From: Gemmatales bacterium
GTDB lineage: Bacteria > Planctomycetota > Planctomycetia > Gemmatales > Gemmataceae
Reading direction: 5' to 3'
Assembly (NCBI GenBank): GCA_026004675.1
Contig: BPJP01000011.1
Location: 62,001 to 126,000, forward strand
DNA length: 64,000 bases
Below the pieces are notes generated by a model. That model ran no database searches. It saw only the letters and a list, made by a program, of their open reading frames with translations, and was not told where the DNA came from. A program made the translations under genes and the position numbers. Positions within the stretch are counted from its first letter, which is position 1, and each line of letters starts with the position of its first letter. Below are positions 39,292 through 49,155 of the stretch, piece after piece.

Positions 39292-40641
39292 TTAGTTTTC
39301 TTCGCTTCGAGCCAGCGACGAGACTTCTTCGCACAGGCGAATCGCTTGCGAGTGCTCAGGTGCCTCAGCGATCACACGGGCAATTGGTTCCGTATTGCTT
39401 GGCCGAATGTGCAACCAATGCGTTTGCCAGTCCAAACGCAGCCCGTCATCTTCGTTACAGGCGACCTCCGGCCAGCGCTGGCGAACCCGCTGGTAGAGGG
39501 CCGGCAAGTCGCTGCTCAACGGTATTTTGGTTTTGACAATGTGATAAGTCGGCAATTCGGCTACTAGTTCGCTGAGCTTTTTGCCATTTGCAGCCAACAA
39601 ACTCAAAATCAGACCCATGCCGATGAACGGATCGCGCACCAGCCCGACGCGTGGATCGATGACGCCGCCGTTTCCCTCTCCGCCGATACACGCATGGGCG
39701 TCGCGGATTTTGGAAGCGACGTGCACTTCGCCCACGGGAGTACGCAGACACGGAACGCCGAATCGGGCCGCAATGTCTTCGACAACGCGGGAGGTCGACA
39801 TGTTGATGACGACAGGACCCGTCTCTTCCTGCAAGCGCCGCCATACCGCCAGGGCAAGCGTCAGTTCCTCGCCGATATAGCGTCCCCTCTCGTCGAAAAT
39901 GGCCAGACGATCGGCATCCGGATCGAGGACGAAACCAAGGTCGGCGTTTGCTGCGGAGACTTGTGGCCCTACGTCAACAAGATTGTCGGCGATAGGTTCA
40001 GGGGGATGAATGAAATTGCCGTTCGTTTCGCAGCCAAGCGAAGCAACCTCACAACCTAGCGATTCCAAGAGGGTTTTCCCCAAGGGGCCGCCGGCGCCGC
40101 CATTGGCATCGAGGACGACTTTGAACCGACGCCGTCGAATCGCCTCAGTGTCGAGTAGAGACATGACGCGCTGGCAATGCCACTCAAGTGCTTCCGGACA
40201 CGAAAAACACTTTCCTTGATTTTTCCAGTCTGCATACCGGAACGATCGCGCCGCGAAGGCGTCTTTAATGGCTTGGCCTTTGGAGGGACGAACGACCATG
40301 CCGTCGGCGCCGAACAATTTCAGTCCGTTCCATTCTGGGGGATTGTGACTGGCGGTGATTTGGATGCCACCGGCGGCGTTCAAACGTCTGATAGCCAATC
40401 CGCAGGTTGGCGTGGGTGCGATTCCCAGGTTCCAGACTTCGCAACCGGAACCGAGTAGTCCCGCGAGCACGGCATGCTGGAGCATCAGACCACTGGGTCG
40501 GCTATCACGGCTCAAGACGAGTCGTTGTCCATCGCATGTCGCTGCCAGCGCCTGGGCAAACGCCATAGCGGAGTCGGGTGTCAAGCTGCTACCGACGATG
40601 CCTCGAATCCCCGAGACACTGACAATCAATGGTTTCTCCAT
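39292..40641 (-). CDS. Phosphoglucosamine mutase-like phosphohexomutase
   Basis: About 449 residues. SVSGIRGIVGSSLTP near the N terminus, the phosphoserine loop GIQITASHNPPEWNGLK, the metal loop DPDADRLAIFD, GGEGNGGVIDP (sugar loop), and the phosphate loop HIRPSNTEPIARVI define the alpha-D-phosphohexomutase superfamily; GEGNGG rather than GEESGH points to GlmM-type enzymes. It would supply glucosamine-1-phosphate for cell-wall or LPS precursors. The ATG at 40641 with GAAGGAAAG upstream is preferred. A second, longer mutase is at 18503. Confidence 0.88.
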   Translation of the reverse strand: MEKPLIVSVSGIRGIVGSSLTPDSAMAFAQALAATCDGQRLVLSRDSRPSGLMLQHAVLAGLLGSGCEVWNLGIAPTPTCGLAIRRLNAAGGIQITASHNPPEWNGLKLFGADGMVVRPSKGQAIKDAFAARSFRYADWKNQGKCFSCPEALEWHCQRVMSLLDTEAIRRRRFKVVLDANGGAGGPLGKTLLESLGCEVASLGCETNGNFIHPPEPIADNLVDVGPQVSAANADLGFVLDPDADRLAIFDERGRYIGEELTLALAVWRRLQEETGPVVINMSTSRVVEDIAARFGVPCLRTPVGEVHVASKIRDAHACIGGEGNGGVIDPRVGLVRDPFIGMGLILSLLAANGKKLSELVAELPTYHIVKTKIPLSSDLPALYQRVRQRWPEVACNEDDGLRLDWQTHWLHIRPSNTEPIARVIAEAPEHSQAIRLCEEVSSLARSEEN

Positions 40642-40836
40642 CTTTCCTTCCACTCCCAAGTTGGCTAGTCCGTGCCGGCGCCTGCCAGGCGTGGGCCACG
40701 ACAACGACAGCGCAATCGCTGAAAAATTTTTCTCATGAGAAAAAATTGACTACGCCGATGATACTAACAAGGCACAATCGACGCACAACGTCAATCGCCC
40801 CGCCTTTCTAATTCGAGACGGCGCAGCCCGCTACCC

Positions 40837-41634
40837 ATGTCTTTGCGATGTCTTCAACTTGTTGTGATATTCAGCCCCTGGCTGTCGCTAGGCTGCGCGG
40901 CGGAAGCGCCGAATTTCAAACGCGATCTAATGGCCCACAGTGTGCCGCCTCCCACTGCCGCCGCACGGGCTGAAGAGTATCACGTTCGCTGTCCGGACGT
41001 CTTGCACGTGTCGGTGCCGGTCAAGGGCTTCGACGAACGACTGGAAATTGCACCTGACGGCCGGATTCGACTGAACGGAGTTGGTCGGCTGCGTGTCGAA
41101 GGTCTGACACTCGATGGCGTCCGGAAAAGCGTTGCCGATGCATTGGAAGTGTCGGTCAATAACGTCCACGTACGCGTTGTCGAGTACAAGAGCCAGCATA
41201 TCTACGTTTTTGGCCAGGTTGCAGGTTTGCAGAGAGCTGTGCCTTACCAGGGACCGGAACCGGTATCGCGCTTCTTGCAGCGCATCGGCGGGATCACGGC
41301 TGACGCCGCTTCCGATGAGGTCTACGTTGTTCGGCCGCATATCGGCTCGGGGAAGCCCCCTGAAGTTTTTCATATCAAACTACGCGATATTGTCGCCGGC
41401 CGGGACCAAAGTACCAACATTCGACTGCAACCTTTCGACGAAGTTCATATCGGCGAATCACGCAAATGCGCAGTCGACAAATGCGTTCCAACGCTATTGC
41501 AGCCCGCGTTCGAAATCGCCTGCAGCGTTTGCCGGTCGTTTTCCACCGCCAAAGAACGCGCTGGCGCCAAGCGACGCCGACAACGGCGCCAATTGAGACA
41601 ACAAGAACGCGAAGCCCTCGTCCGCGCCAAATGA
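40837..41634 (+). CDS. Polysaccharide export (Wza-like) lipoprotein
   Basis: A 265-residue protein with a lipobox signal (LVVIFSPWLSLGC). A poly-export domain follows (EEYHVRCPDVLHVSVPVKGFDERLEIAPDGRI, beginning near residue 46) and then a SLBB-like domain (QHIYVFGQVAGLQRAVPYQG ... FDEVHIGES). This is the arrangement of Wza/KpsD proteins forming the periplasmic and outer-membrane channel for capsule export. The last ~60 residues are Cys- and Arg/Gln-rich and unusual. No other export gene is adjacent, so its partner system lies elsewhere. Confidence 0.83.
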   Translation: MSLRCLQLVVIFSPWLSLGCAAEAPNFKRDLMAHSVPPPTAAARAEEYHVRCPDVLHVSVPVKGFDERLEIAPDGRIRLNGVGRLRVEGLTLDGVRKSVADALEVSVNNVHVRVVEYKSQHIYVFGQVAGLQRAVPYQGPEPVSRFLQRIGGITADAASDEVYVVRPHIGSGKPPEVFHIKLRDIVAGRDQSTNIRLQPFDEVHIGESRKCAVDKCVPTLLQPAFEIACSVCRSFSTAKERAGAKRRRQRRQLRQQEREALVRAK

Positions 41635-41681
41635 GGCGCGCTCCGGGACGATGCGCCGTCTGAGCGGCGCCCTGTTTCGTG

Positions 41682-44600
41682 CTAATTGTTCAAAGCTTTC
41701 TGAATGGCCAATCGGAGAAAGTACGCAGCCGCCGCGTCGCGGGGAAAGAGGGACGCCGCCAGGCGAAACTCTGCGACGGCTTTTTCGTACTCCTGTCCCT
41801 GCAAGAGCTGCTGGCCGTTTCTCATGTGTTCCGCATAGGACAGGTAAGCCTGAACCCGTTTTCTGGTAGGTTCGTCCGGTGCCAGCTTCACGGCAACGTC
41901 GAGCTGATTAAAAGCCGTCGTGTAGTCACGTGTTCGGATAGCTTTCAAACCCGCAAACCAGTGTTTCTCAAAGTCGGGATTCTCCGGCTTGGGTAGCATT
42001 TGGTCGATTTTTTCCAACTGCGTCTCGGCAATCTTCTTGTCCAATCCCGACAGCAAAGAATGTGCTTTCTCGTACCAATAGTAGGCTCGCTGCAAAAGTT
42101 GCTTTTTCGCCGAGACACGTTTTTCTTTTTCCGCACGTTTGAACCACCCTTCTGCCAGTTTCAATTGTGCCTTTCCTTCCGTTGGCATGGCCAGTTCGCT
42201 TTCCGCTAGAGCTTTGAGTTCAGCGTCGCTCCCTTTAGCCAGGAGCGAAAGCCCCTCTTCCCAGTTGCCGAGCAGAAGCGCCGCAAACTGGCCGACGATC
42301 GAATTGGCATCCGGGTCATCCGCATCCTGTTTCAGTTGATCACGTGCCTTTTGGACAGCTGGGAATTCGGCAGCCATTTCGTTGACTTCCTGCCACCGGC
42401 TGTGAACACGCGCCGCCGTGTTCTTACTCAATGACCGCGCGAATTTCTCGGCAATCGCCAGCAACTCCAACGCATCGCCGAACCTTTCCGCAACAATGTT
42501 GTCTTCCGCCAACGCCCGCGCGTGTTCGACGATGGGTTGTAACGTGTCTCGCGTGCTGGAGATCACGCCTCGTTTTTTCGCTACCTGAATCAGCGCCTGC
42601 GTTTTCATTGCCAACGCATCGCCAATGGCATACTCCCGGTTCATTTCCTCGATGGCGCGAACCGCTGGTCTGATGACTGCTGAGTCGACCGCCAAATCGC
42701 GTGCCAATCGCAGCAAGACAAAACGAACAGCGACGTTGTCGTTGGTGTTTAGAGCTTCCTTGAGAAGCTTTTCAGCAAAAGCAGCTTTCTCATTAGGGCG
42801 GCTTTTCCGGAAATCGTCACGAAATACTTCACGGACCTGCATTTCCAGTTTTTTCTGCGTTTCCTTGTCGGGCGGAGGAGCTTTCTTGGGCAGCTCCATC
42901 GAAATCTTTGCTTCTGGCATTGGCCGAGGGGGCGGAATCAATTCAGCTGCCAGACGCGGCGCGGGGATCAACTCCGCCTCGATCTTTAGGGGTTCTTCTG
43001 GCTTCTTGTCGTCGATTTTTGCTGCACCACTTCCTGTTTTTGCTGGCCCAGACGTCTTCGTCAGGGCTTCTTCATCGAACGGTGCTGGTACATGGGGTTT
43101 GGGCAGAAGGAATTTGAAGGCAGCGACCAGCCCAGCGATCAGCAGCATCGCAGCGATGGCGGTGACGATGATCACTCGCCGATTGATTTCATCGCCTTCA
43201 TTAGACGAAGGTTTTTCCTTGGTTTTGGCCGAACGTTTCGATACCGGCGCGGTCGGCGTGGACGACACCGCAACCGGCCTTGTCACCGGCGTTGCCAATC
43301 GAGGCGGACAGAAAGGCACCAATGCGGTGATTAGTTCTTTCGGCGTTTGGTAGCGATCTTCGGGTTTTTTTCGCGAGCAAGCGCAAAATGATCGCTTGGA
43401 TTTCGGCAGGAACTTCCGGTCGTAGTTCGCGGATGTGCGGAGGCGGCTCTGATCGGTGTTTCACCAGGATGTCCGGAAGCGATTCGCCCTTAAACGGAGC
43501 ACGCGCTGCCAGCAAATAGAAAAACGTGCAACCAAGACTGTACAAATCGGATCGTATATCCGCATTGTGTGAATTGACCGCTTGTTCAGGAGCAAGATAA
43601 TCGGGGGGTGCCAACCACGCGCCCCATGCAAGTCAAATCGGACTCGGGCGACGAACCGAGGTCTCGTGCCAGCCCCATGTCCAAAATCTTGACCGTCGGC
43701 AATTCTTCCTCATTGTCCGTGCGTGTAATCATCAAATTGGCCGGCTTGATATCTCGGTGCACCATGCCCCGCTCAAAAGCGTGCTGCAATCCCAGCGCTG
43801 CCTGGCGAATGAAGTCGCAGGCGCGGTCGATCGGCAAGGCGCCAAACTTCTTCACGATGCGAGACAGGTCGGCACCATCGAGAAATTCCATCGCAATGTA
43901 GTACGAGTCTTCCAATTGGCCCGAATCGAACGCCCGCACGATGTTCGGGTGGTCCAATTGCGTCGCGTTTTTGATCTCGCGGAGAAACCGGCGCACAGAG
44001 GCAGGGTTTTCCTGTTTTTCCTTGTGCATGATCTTCAGCGCGACGATCTGGCCCGTTTCCCGATGCACAGCCTTGTATACTTTCGCCATCGCTCCCTGGC
44101 CGAGCATTTCCAGCAGGATATAAGGGCCGAAGCACAACTCGCGTCCTCGCCCGCTGGCAATCTCGCGGACTTGAAAACGCGTCAACAATCCGCTGCGAAC
44201 GATCTCCTCGGCTAATGGTCGGTACGAAGTGCCTGTCGCCAACGGATGCTGGCGCAGATGCACCAGTCGCTCTTCGGCGAGCACTCCTGCTGCGGCAACC
44301 GCTTGTACAAAACGCTCCGCCTGACTGGGAGACGTTTCCGCCGGCATTCTTGTCTCTGTCGCCGGTTCGTTGGTCGAGCCCGATTGGATCTGCGTTACCC
44401 ACTCCGGCAATTCGACCGCCTGCCGCTTCTCGTTCTCCACCCGCCGAATCTCCTCCACCCAAGCGGGAATGGAACTCTTTACGGGCTTCGACCCGGGTCG
44501 CGGACCAGCGGCTGCTTCTGCTCGACGCACGCCTTCCAGCCATGAGGGGATCGTCCCCGTCGCCGGCTTCGATGCGCTTGTCGAGGGAACCACTTGAGCC

Positions 44601-44692
44601 GCCCGGCATGTCGGGCAGATCACCGCCTGGCCTGCCGCCTCCGATTCCGCCGTCAACCAATTGCCGCATGAACAGGGAAACGAGATAGACAT
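41682..44692 (-). CDS. Zinc-ribbon Ser/Thr kinase with long helical C terminus (two frameshifts)
   Basis: About 1,000 residues after repair. Residues 5-30 are a zinc ribbon (FPCSCGNWL ... VICPTCRA), then a Pro/Ser linker. A kinase domain follows (~165-430: LGQGAMAKVYKA, VALKIMHKE, HRDIKPANLM, ILDMGLARDL). A membrane helix (VIIVTAIAAMLLIAGLVAAF) leads to a ~450-residue helical region with TPR-like pairs. Frame is lost at the G6 run 43603-43608 (repair gives VGTPDYLAPEQ) and at the T7 run 43365-43371 (repair gives LLAKKPEDRYQTPKELI). Both repairs remove one base and restore invariant kinase motifs. The ATG at 44692 has GGGGAG upstream. Confidence 0.87.
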
Positions 44693-44841
44693 GGTTCTCC
44701 CCAACCGTCGAAATTAGATTCACCCGAAACGGGCAACCGTTGGAGGGAGTTCCAACCTACCACCCGGCAAAATAGAGCACAAGCGAATAATGGGAGGACA
44801 AATCGACGAGAACGCGTTTCTATCCTCGACGAAAAGTCTCT

Positions 44842-46353
44842 TTATTTGTTCCTTATTGGTTTTTTATACCAGCTCGGGGTTCCAAACCACTTGTGCATCT
44901 CCGCCTCGAATTGGTCGACGACTTCCTTCGGTTCGGGAATGTGGCCCCTGTCCCCAGTGTCGATGATCCAAACGTCCAGAGCGGCGCGAAGTCGAACCAG
45001 CGCCTCTCGATGTTCCGACTTTTGGGAGTGGACCAGGTTGTGGATGTGGAAGGGGTCGGCAACGGCATCGTACAGTTCTTCTTCAGGCAGACGGGGTGCG
45101 ACGAGTAGTTGAGCCGGTCCCGTCAACTCGCCGGCGGCGTGCAACTGTCGGGCCAGCGGCATCACCAGAAAGCACTTTTCCCGGTAACGGTTGAGCGCGG
45201 CGAGAGATTGTTCCGGCTTGAAATTGCGGTTGTAGCGGAAACGAGCATCACGCACCGAGCGGATTCGGTTTACGGTCTCGTCGATTCGGTCCCGAGCGCT
45301 GAAGGCGAATTTTCGGGGAGGATCGCTATTGGGCCCGACAAATATCCGGCTCTGCATCAGAGGAGGGCGCTTGATCCCGGCCATGTCCAGCGTCGTGGCT
45401 GTCAGGTCGAGCAAACTGACCAGGCGATCGTTCACGGATCCTGGTCGGCAATCAGCAGGCGGGGGAAAGTTTTTCGGCCAACGGATGAGAAGTGGCACAT
45501 GCAAGCCGCTGTCGTAGCAGAAATGAATGCCTCGCACTTCCAGTCGTCCGTTGTCTGCGAAAAAAACGACGATGGTGTCGTCTTCCAGGCCGTCACGTTT
45601 CAATGCTTTCAGGATTTTGCCGACGCGAACATCCAGTCCTGACACGGAGTTCAAGTAACGCGCCCATTCCGCGCGGGCCACCGGATGATCCGGATAATAG
45701 GGAGGTAGTTTTATTTCCTCCGGCCTGGCGACCTTCGGATGTTCCGCTTCACCGACCCACGGAACGCGGACCTTCGCCGCCGACTTCCGGTCGTAAATGT
45801 CGTATTCGACTTCCGGGGTATTGATCATGGCGAAAAACGGTTGCTTCTTTTTCAGCTCGGCCCACCGATCAGACTGGAAGATCTTCCCTTCATTGACGAA
45901 GTTGAGATCGAGTTTGCCCGTACCGACGAGCGAAGACCCGATCGTTTTGATGTTGAACGTAGCATAGCCGGCCTCTTGCAACCAATGAGTTAGCGGTCGC
46001 ACGCCTGGCGGCAGGCGAAAGTCGTCGTTGCGGTGGGAACGCATGTGGTGCGTGTCTGTTGTGGTTTGGTACATGCCTGTCATGAATGCCGACCGACTCG
46101 GCGCGCATACGGGCGAAGTGGCAAAGACGCGGGTAAAGCGAGTGCCTTCTGTTGCGAGGCGATTCAAGTTCGGCGTTTTGACGTGGCTGGCGCCATAGCA
46201 TTCCAGATCGAGGCTGATGTTTTCAGCGACAATCCAGAGAATATTGGGGCGTTTCGGTTGATCGCCGCAGTAGACCGGCAGGACCATTCCTAGCGCCGTG
46301 ACAACGGCGAACAAGCCCGCGACTCTCCAAAAACATCTATCTTGCCTTGACAT
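44842..46353 (-). CDS. Exported arylsulfatase-family sulfatase
   Basis: About 503 residues with a signal peptide (VAGLFAVVTALGMVLPVYC). The formylglycine motif is intact: C-A-P-S-R within TSPVCAPSRSAFMTGMY. Metal-ligand regions are ILWIVAENISLDL, FFADNGRLEVRG and the conserved GIRPLTHWL-like block (GVRPLTHWLQEAGY). It should remove sulfate from a carbohydrate or other ester, as in heparan/N-sulfoglucosamine sulfohydrolase relatives. The ATG at 46353 is preceded by AGGAGG. It lies 47 bases after the restriction endonuclease gene on the same strand. Confidence 0.92.
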   Translation of the reverse strand: MSRQDRCFWRVAGLFAVVTALGMVLPVYCGDQPKRPNILWIVAENISLDLECYGASHVKTPNLNRLATEGTRFTRVFATSPVCAPSRSAFMTGMYQTTTDTHHMRSHRNDDFRLPPGVRPLTHWLQEAGYATFNIKTIGSSLVGTGKLDLNFVNEGKIFQSDRWAELKKKQPFFAMINTPEVEYDIYDRKSAAKVRVPWVGEAEHPKVARPEEIKLPPYYPDHPVARAEWARYLNSVSGLDVRVGKILKALKRDGLEDDTIVVFFADNGRLEVRGIHFCYDSGLHVPLLIRWPKNFPPPADCRPGSVNDRLVSLLDLTATTLDMAGIKRPPLMQSRIFVGPNSDPPRKFAFSARDRIDETVNRIRSVRDARFRYNRNFKPEQSLAALNRYREKCFLVMPLARQLHAAGELTGPAQLLVAPRLPEEELYDAVADPFHIHNLVHSQKSEHREALVRLRAALDVWIIDTGDRGHIPEPKEVVDQFEAEMHKWFGTPSWYKKPIRNK

Positions 46354-46400
46354 GGTGATGCCTCCTGAGCATCGAGTTCGAGTGAGAATGGGCTTTCTTT

Positions 46401-47012
46401 TCATGGTTCGATGCCGAGAAGAACAAGCGGGACGGCGGGCACCCCGCGCCCCTGCCGAACGACATTGTAGAGCTCGCTTTCATAGTATGGCACACCAGAA
46501 CTCATCTGGCTTTGCAGCGACTTCATGGGGAGTATTTCCACACCAACGTCGATATGGTCTCCCACGTAGAACGCGAGGTGCTTGACGAAGAGGTCATAAG
46601 CGACGAACGAGTACTTTCCGAATTGAACCTCAACCGCGACCCGTTCCTTGATGAAATCGGTTTGGTTGTAACTATAAATTGCAGTCGCTCCACATGCTAT
46701 GATTTCCCTTTTCTGTTGTTCGGGTGGTAGGGTCAACGTCTTCCGGTTCAGTTTTTCACTCCGGGTGACCCAGTAGCTTACGCGGTTTTCTTTCCAGGAT
46801 CGTTGCCGAAATAGACGCTTGAAGGCGGCGTTCATACTAATCGGACTGAACAAGAGTTCGCCCTGCTTGGTCTTTTCTTTTGACACTTTCAAGCGACATT
46901 TACTCGCGTCTACGGCGGCAACTACCTCCTGAATTTCGTCCCAAAGATTTCGTTTGTGAACAAGAAGATATTCACGTTCGTTGAGGTGTGAGTAAGTCTC
47001 GGCAATCCTCAT
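46401..47012 (-). CDS. Type II restriction endonuclease, BglII family
   Basis: A 203-residue PD-(D/E)xK nuclease. The active-site spacing matches BglII exactly: Asp119, then nine residues on Glu128, then Gln130 (TDFIKERVAVEVQFGKY), the D-x8-E-x-Q arrangement of BglII (Asp84/Glu93/Gln95). GKYSFVAYDLFVKHLAF and the C-terminal MSSGVPYYESELYNV also fit the BglII/BstYI family, which cuts AGATCT or RGATCY. Its ATG overlaps the methyltransferase stop (ATGA), so the two are translated together with the methylase first. The specific recognition sequence needs testing. Confidence 0.85.
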   Translation of the reverse strand: MRIAETYSHLNEREYLLVHKRNLWDEIQEVVAAVDASKCRLKVSKEKTKQGELLFSPISMNAAFKRLFRQRSWKENRVSYWVTRSEKLNRKTLTLPPEQQKREIIACGATAIYSYNQTDFIKERVAVEVQFGKYSFVAYDLFVKHLAFYVGDHIDVGVEILPMKSLQSQMSSGVPYYESELYNVVRQGRGVPAVPLVLLGIEP

Positions 47013-47956
47013 TGTTCGTTCTCGAAGAGTGTGACCTCATTGGTTTCTTTCTGGCAGGGGGCAACCGTGAGGCTATTCCCTGCTTCGACTGGATCGTAAA
47101 CGGGTCTGTCCATAGGGCGCGTCCGCAACGTTCCTTGAAGCTCCTGCTGGATCCTCTCTCGTGCCAGCTTCACATATTTTGGGACGATTTCCGCGCCTGC
47201 GCCACGACGTTGGTGGCGAATGGCGGCGATAATGGTCGTTCCTGTCCCGACGAACGGATCGAAGACCCAATCTCCTTCATTTGTCAGAGAAAGCACTAAT
47301 CGTTCAATTAGTTCTACCGGGAATTGGCAGGGATGTTCTGTCTTTTCGACATGGTTCTTGACGTTGGGTATTACCCATAAATCACCGGGGTTTTTGCCCA
47401 AGGGATTACAAGAATACTGTCCGGCCTTTGGACCTTTAAAGTACTTCTTACCGGGATATTTTTGGGGAATTCGAACTGGATCGAGATTGAACGTGTAATC
47501 GTCGGATTTGGTGAACCAAACAATCGTTTCGTATCGGCCTGAAAAACGACGGTTACAGTGCAGCCCGTGTTCGAAGTGCCAAATGATGCGGTTTCGCATC
47601 CTGAGGCCAAGCTTGGCGAAAATGGGATAAAGAACAGCATCCAGCGGTATGATCGCTCCACGGTCGACATAGTTTCCTACTTGCCAGCAAATGCTGCCGC
47701 GGGGCGACAACGTGCGCACGCATTCTCCAATAACTTGCTCTTGCTGACGAAGGTAGAGATCAAGATGCAGTCGCTTTTCGTATTCTTTGCCAATGTTGTA
47801 AGGCGGAGATGTAACGATCAGTTGCAGTGATTCATCGGGAATCGTCTTGAGAACGGTAAGGCAGTCGCCAGGGTAGACGACGATCGTCTCGGAAAGGCCG
47901 AAGGTGTCGGCAATGGATACCTCTTGGTTGAACAACGACTGATTGCGTCCGTTCAT
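47009..47956 (-). CDS. Type II DNA methyltransferase (beta-class, probably N4-cytosine)
   Basis: A 315-residue methylase protecting the host from the adjacent nuclease. Motif order is catalytic first (TSPPYNIG at 49-56) and SAM-binding last (DPFVGTGTT, 233-241), the beta class. S-P-P-Y is typical of N4-methylcytosine enzymes, matching the m4C methylase that accompanies BglII. WVIPNV and HPCQFPVELIERLV are shared with this class. It is the upstream gene of a two-gene unit, overlapping the endonuclease start by four bases. No controller (C) protein gene was seen. Confidence 0.9.
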   Translation of the reverse strand: MNGRNQSLFNQEVSIADTFGLSETIVVYPGDCLTVLKTIPDESLQLIVTSPPYNIGKEYEKRLHLDLYLRQQEQVIGECVRTLSPRGSICWQVGNYVDRGAIIPLDAVLYPIFAKLGLRMRNRIIWHFEHGLHCNRRFSGRYETIVWFTKSDDYTFNLDPVRIPQKYPGKKYFKGPKAGQYSCNPLGKNPGDLWVIPNVKNHVEKTEHPCQFPVELIERLVLSLTNEGDWVFDPFVGTGTTIIAAIRHQRRGAGAEIVPKYVKLARERIQQELQGTLRTRPMDRPVYDPVEAGNSLTVAPCQKETNEVTLFENEQ

Positions 47957-48296
47957 TCAGGTTCTCTCAATTCGCGGTTCTTGAGAAACAAATCCTCGCC
48001 TTGCGCTATCCGGAATGGGACTTCGGGTCCACGAAACCAACAAGGCAATCTCCCCACAATTGTAGGTTATCTGTCATTATTATTGTCCGGCAGCCGGTTC
48101 GGGTCGCACAAGAAAAAACTTCTGTTCTCAAGAAAAGCTGATGTCCGATCGATTTGCAGCCGCAACTGCGACGTTTCCTTGCCGGATCGTTGCAGTAGGG
48201 ACAATGCCAATACGCCGCCTGTGTCGACAAGGAGAAGTCGGCTACAATATCGACATGCCTCGACTCAGAGAATAGCACCAACGACGGCAGCTGGTT
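47957..48296. other. Intergenic region with a possible broken zinc-ribbon reading frame
   Basis: These 340 bases separate two divergent genes. On the reverse strand a short open frame (48006-48281) includes YWHCPYCNDPARKRRSCGC, a cysteine pattern that could be a small zinc ribbon. However, the frame has no good start or ribosome site and its end does not resemble any family. I cannot support a gene here. Confidence 0.3.
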
Positions 48297-48917
48297 ATGA
48301 TTGATCGCTTTCGACGCCTTTTACAAAACGCTATTATTTCGGCCTTTGTCATTTGGCATCTTTTCGCCATGCTGTTTCGGAATCCGCTCGACCTATGGCC
48401 GGATGCAATCAAAAAATCGTATTGGTGGCAAAGACATCAAGCCGCCTGCGAACGTCTCGACCAATGGACGAAACGATATGAAAATTTTTGCGGCAACGAG
48501 CAGGGCTGGAACATGTTTTCGCCACCGATGGCCCGCGGCGCTCCCTTTATGACGGCACGGATCCGATTCACTGACGGTTCCACCGCGGAAGTCCGCTCGG
48601 AAAACGAGTTGGGAACGACCGGCTTTTTCCGCATCGGCGGGTGGCGGCAACGCAAACTCGAAGACTACATGGTTTTCGAAGAACCAGACGAACTTGCCAG
48701 CGATGAGGAATTGCCTTTGTTCGAGGCGTACGCACGCTGGTCGGTCCAGCGCTGGCGTCAACAAGCTCCCCATGATTCGCGGACGCCGCAATCCGTTACC
48801 CTTTTTCGCCGTCGGATTCCTTTTCCAAAACAAAGCGATTGGCATCCGCCGACGGAATCAGAGATCGAAACAACTCTTATCGGCGAATTCCGAGCGGATG
48901 GCACACTGAGACGCTGA
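48297..48917 (+). CDS. Conserved hypothetical single-pass membrane protein
   Basis: A 206-residue protein. One N-terminal hydrophobic helix (AIISAFVIWHLFAMLF, residues 12-27) is followed by a soluble domain. EQGWNMFSPPMARGAPFMTARIRFTDG and the following beta strands suggest a compact sandwich, and a WHPPTE motif lies near the C terminus. The GWNMFSPP context resembles planctomycete proteins found beside HTTM (vitamin-K carboxylase-like) membrane genes, but no HTTM gene is next to it here. Function unknown. Confidence 0.68.
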   Translation: MIDRFRRLLQNAIISAFVIWHLFAMLFRNPLDLWPDAIKKSYWWQRHQAACERLDQWTKRYENFCGNEQGWNMFSPPMARGAPFMTARIRFTDGSTAEVRSENELGTTGFFRIGGWRQRKLEDYMVFEEPDELASDEELPLFEAYARWSVQRWRQQAPHDSRTPQSVTLFRRRIPFPKQSDWHPPTESEIETTLIGEFRADGTLRR

Positions 48918-49155
48918 CGCTGCCGATTTTCGGATCACAAAATCCTCTGGCTGCTTGGAAATCTCTACGGGGGTTTCATCGCTTGCCGACACGGAAAGGT
49001 TTCTCAGCCTTGACCTCCTCGCCAGCCCCCAGCGTGGCAATCATTCATCTGGAAAACTTGCAGTGACGATAACAAATTAGTGCACGGACTCCCATCTTCT
49101 GTTCGTCTCTGTCAATGCTGAGACGCTCGTACATCGTCCACTTGCGAGGTCGAGG

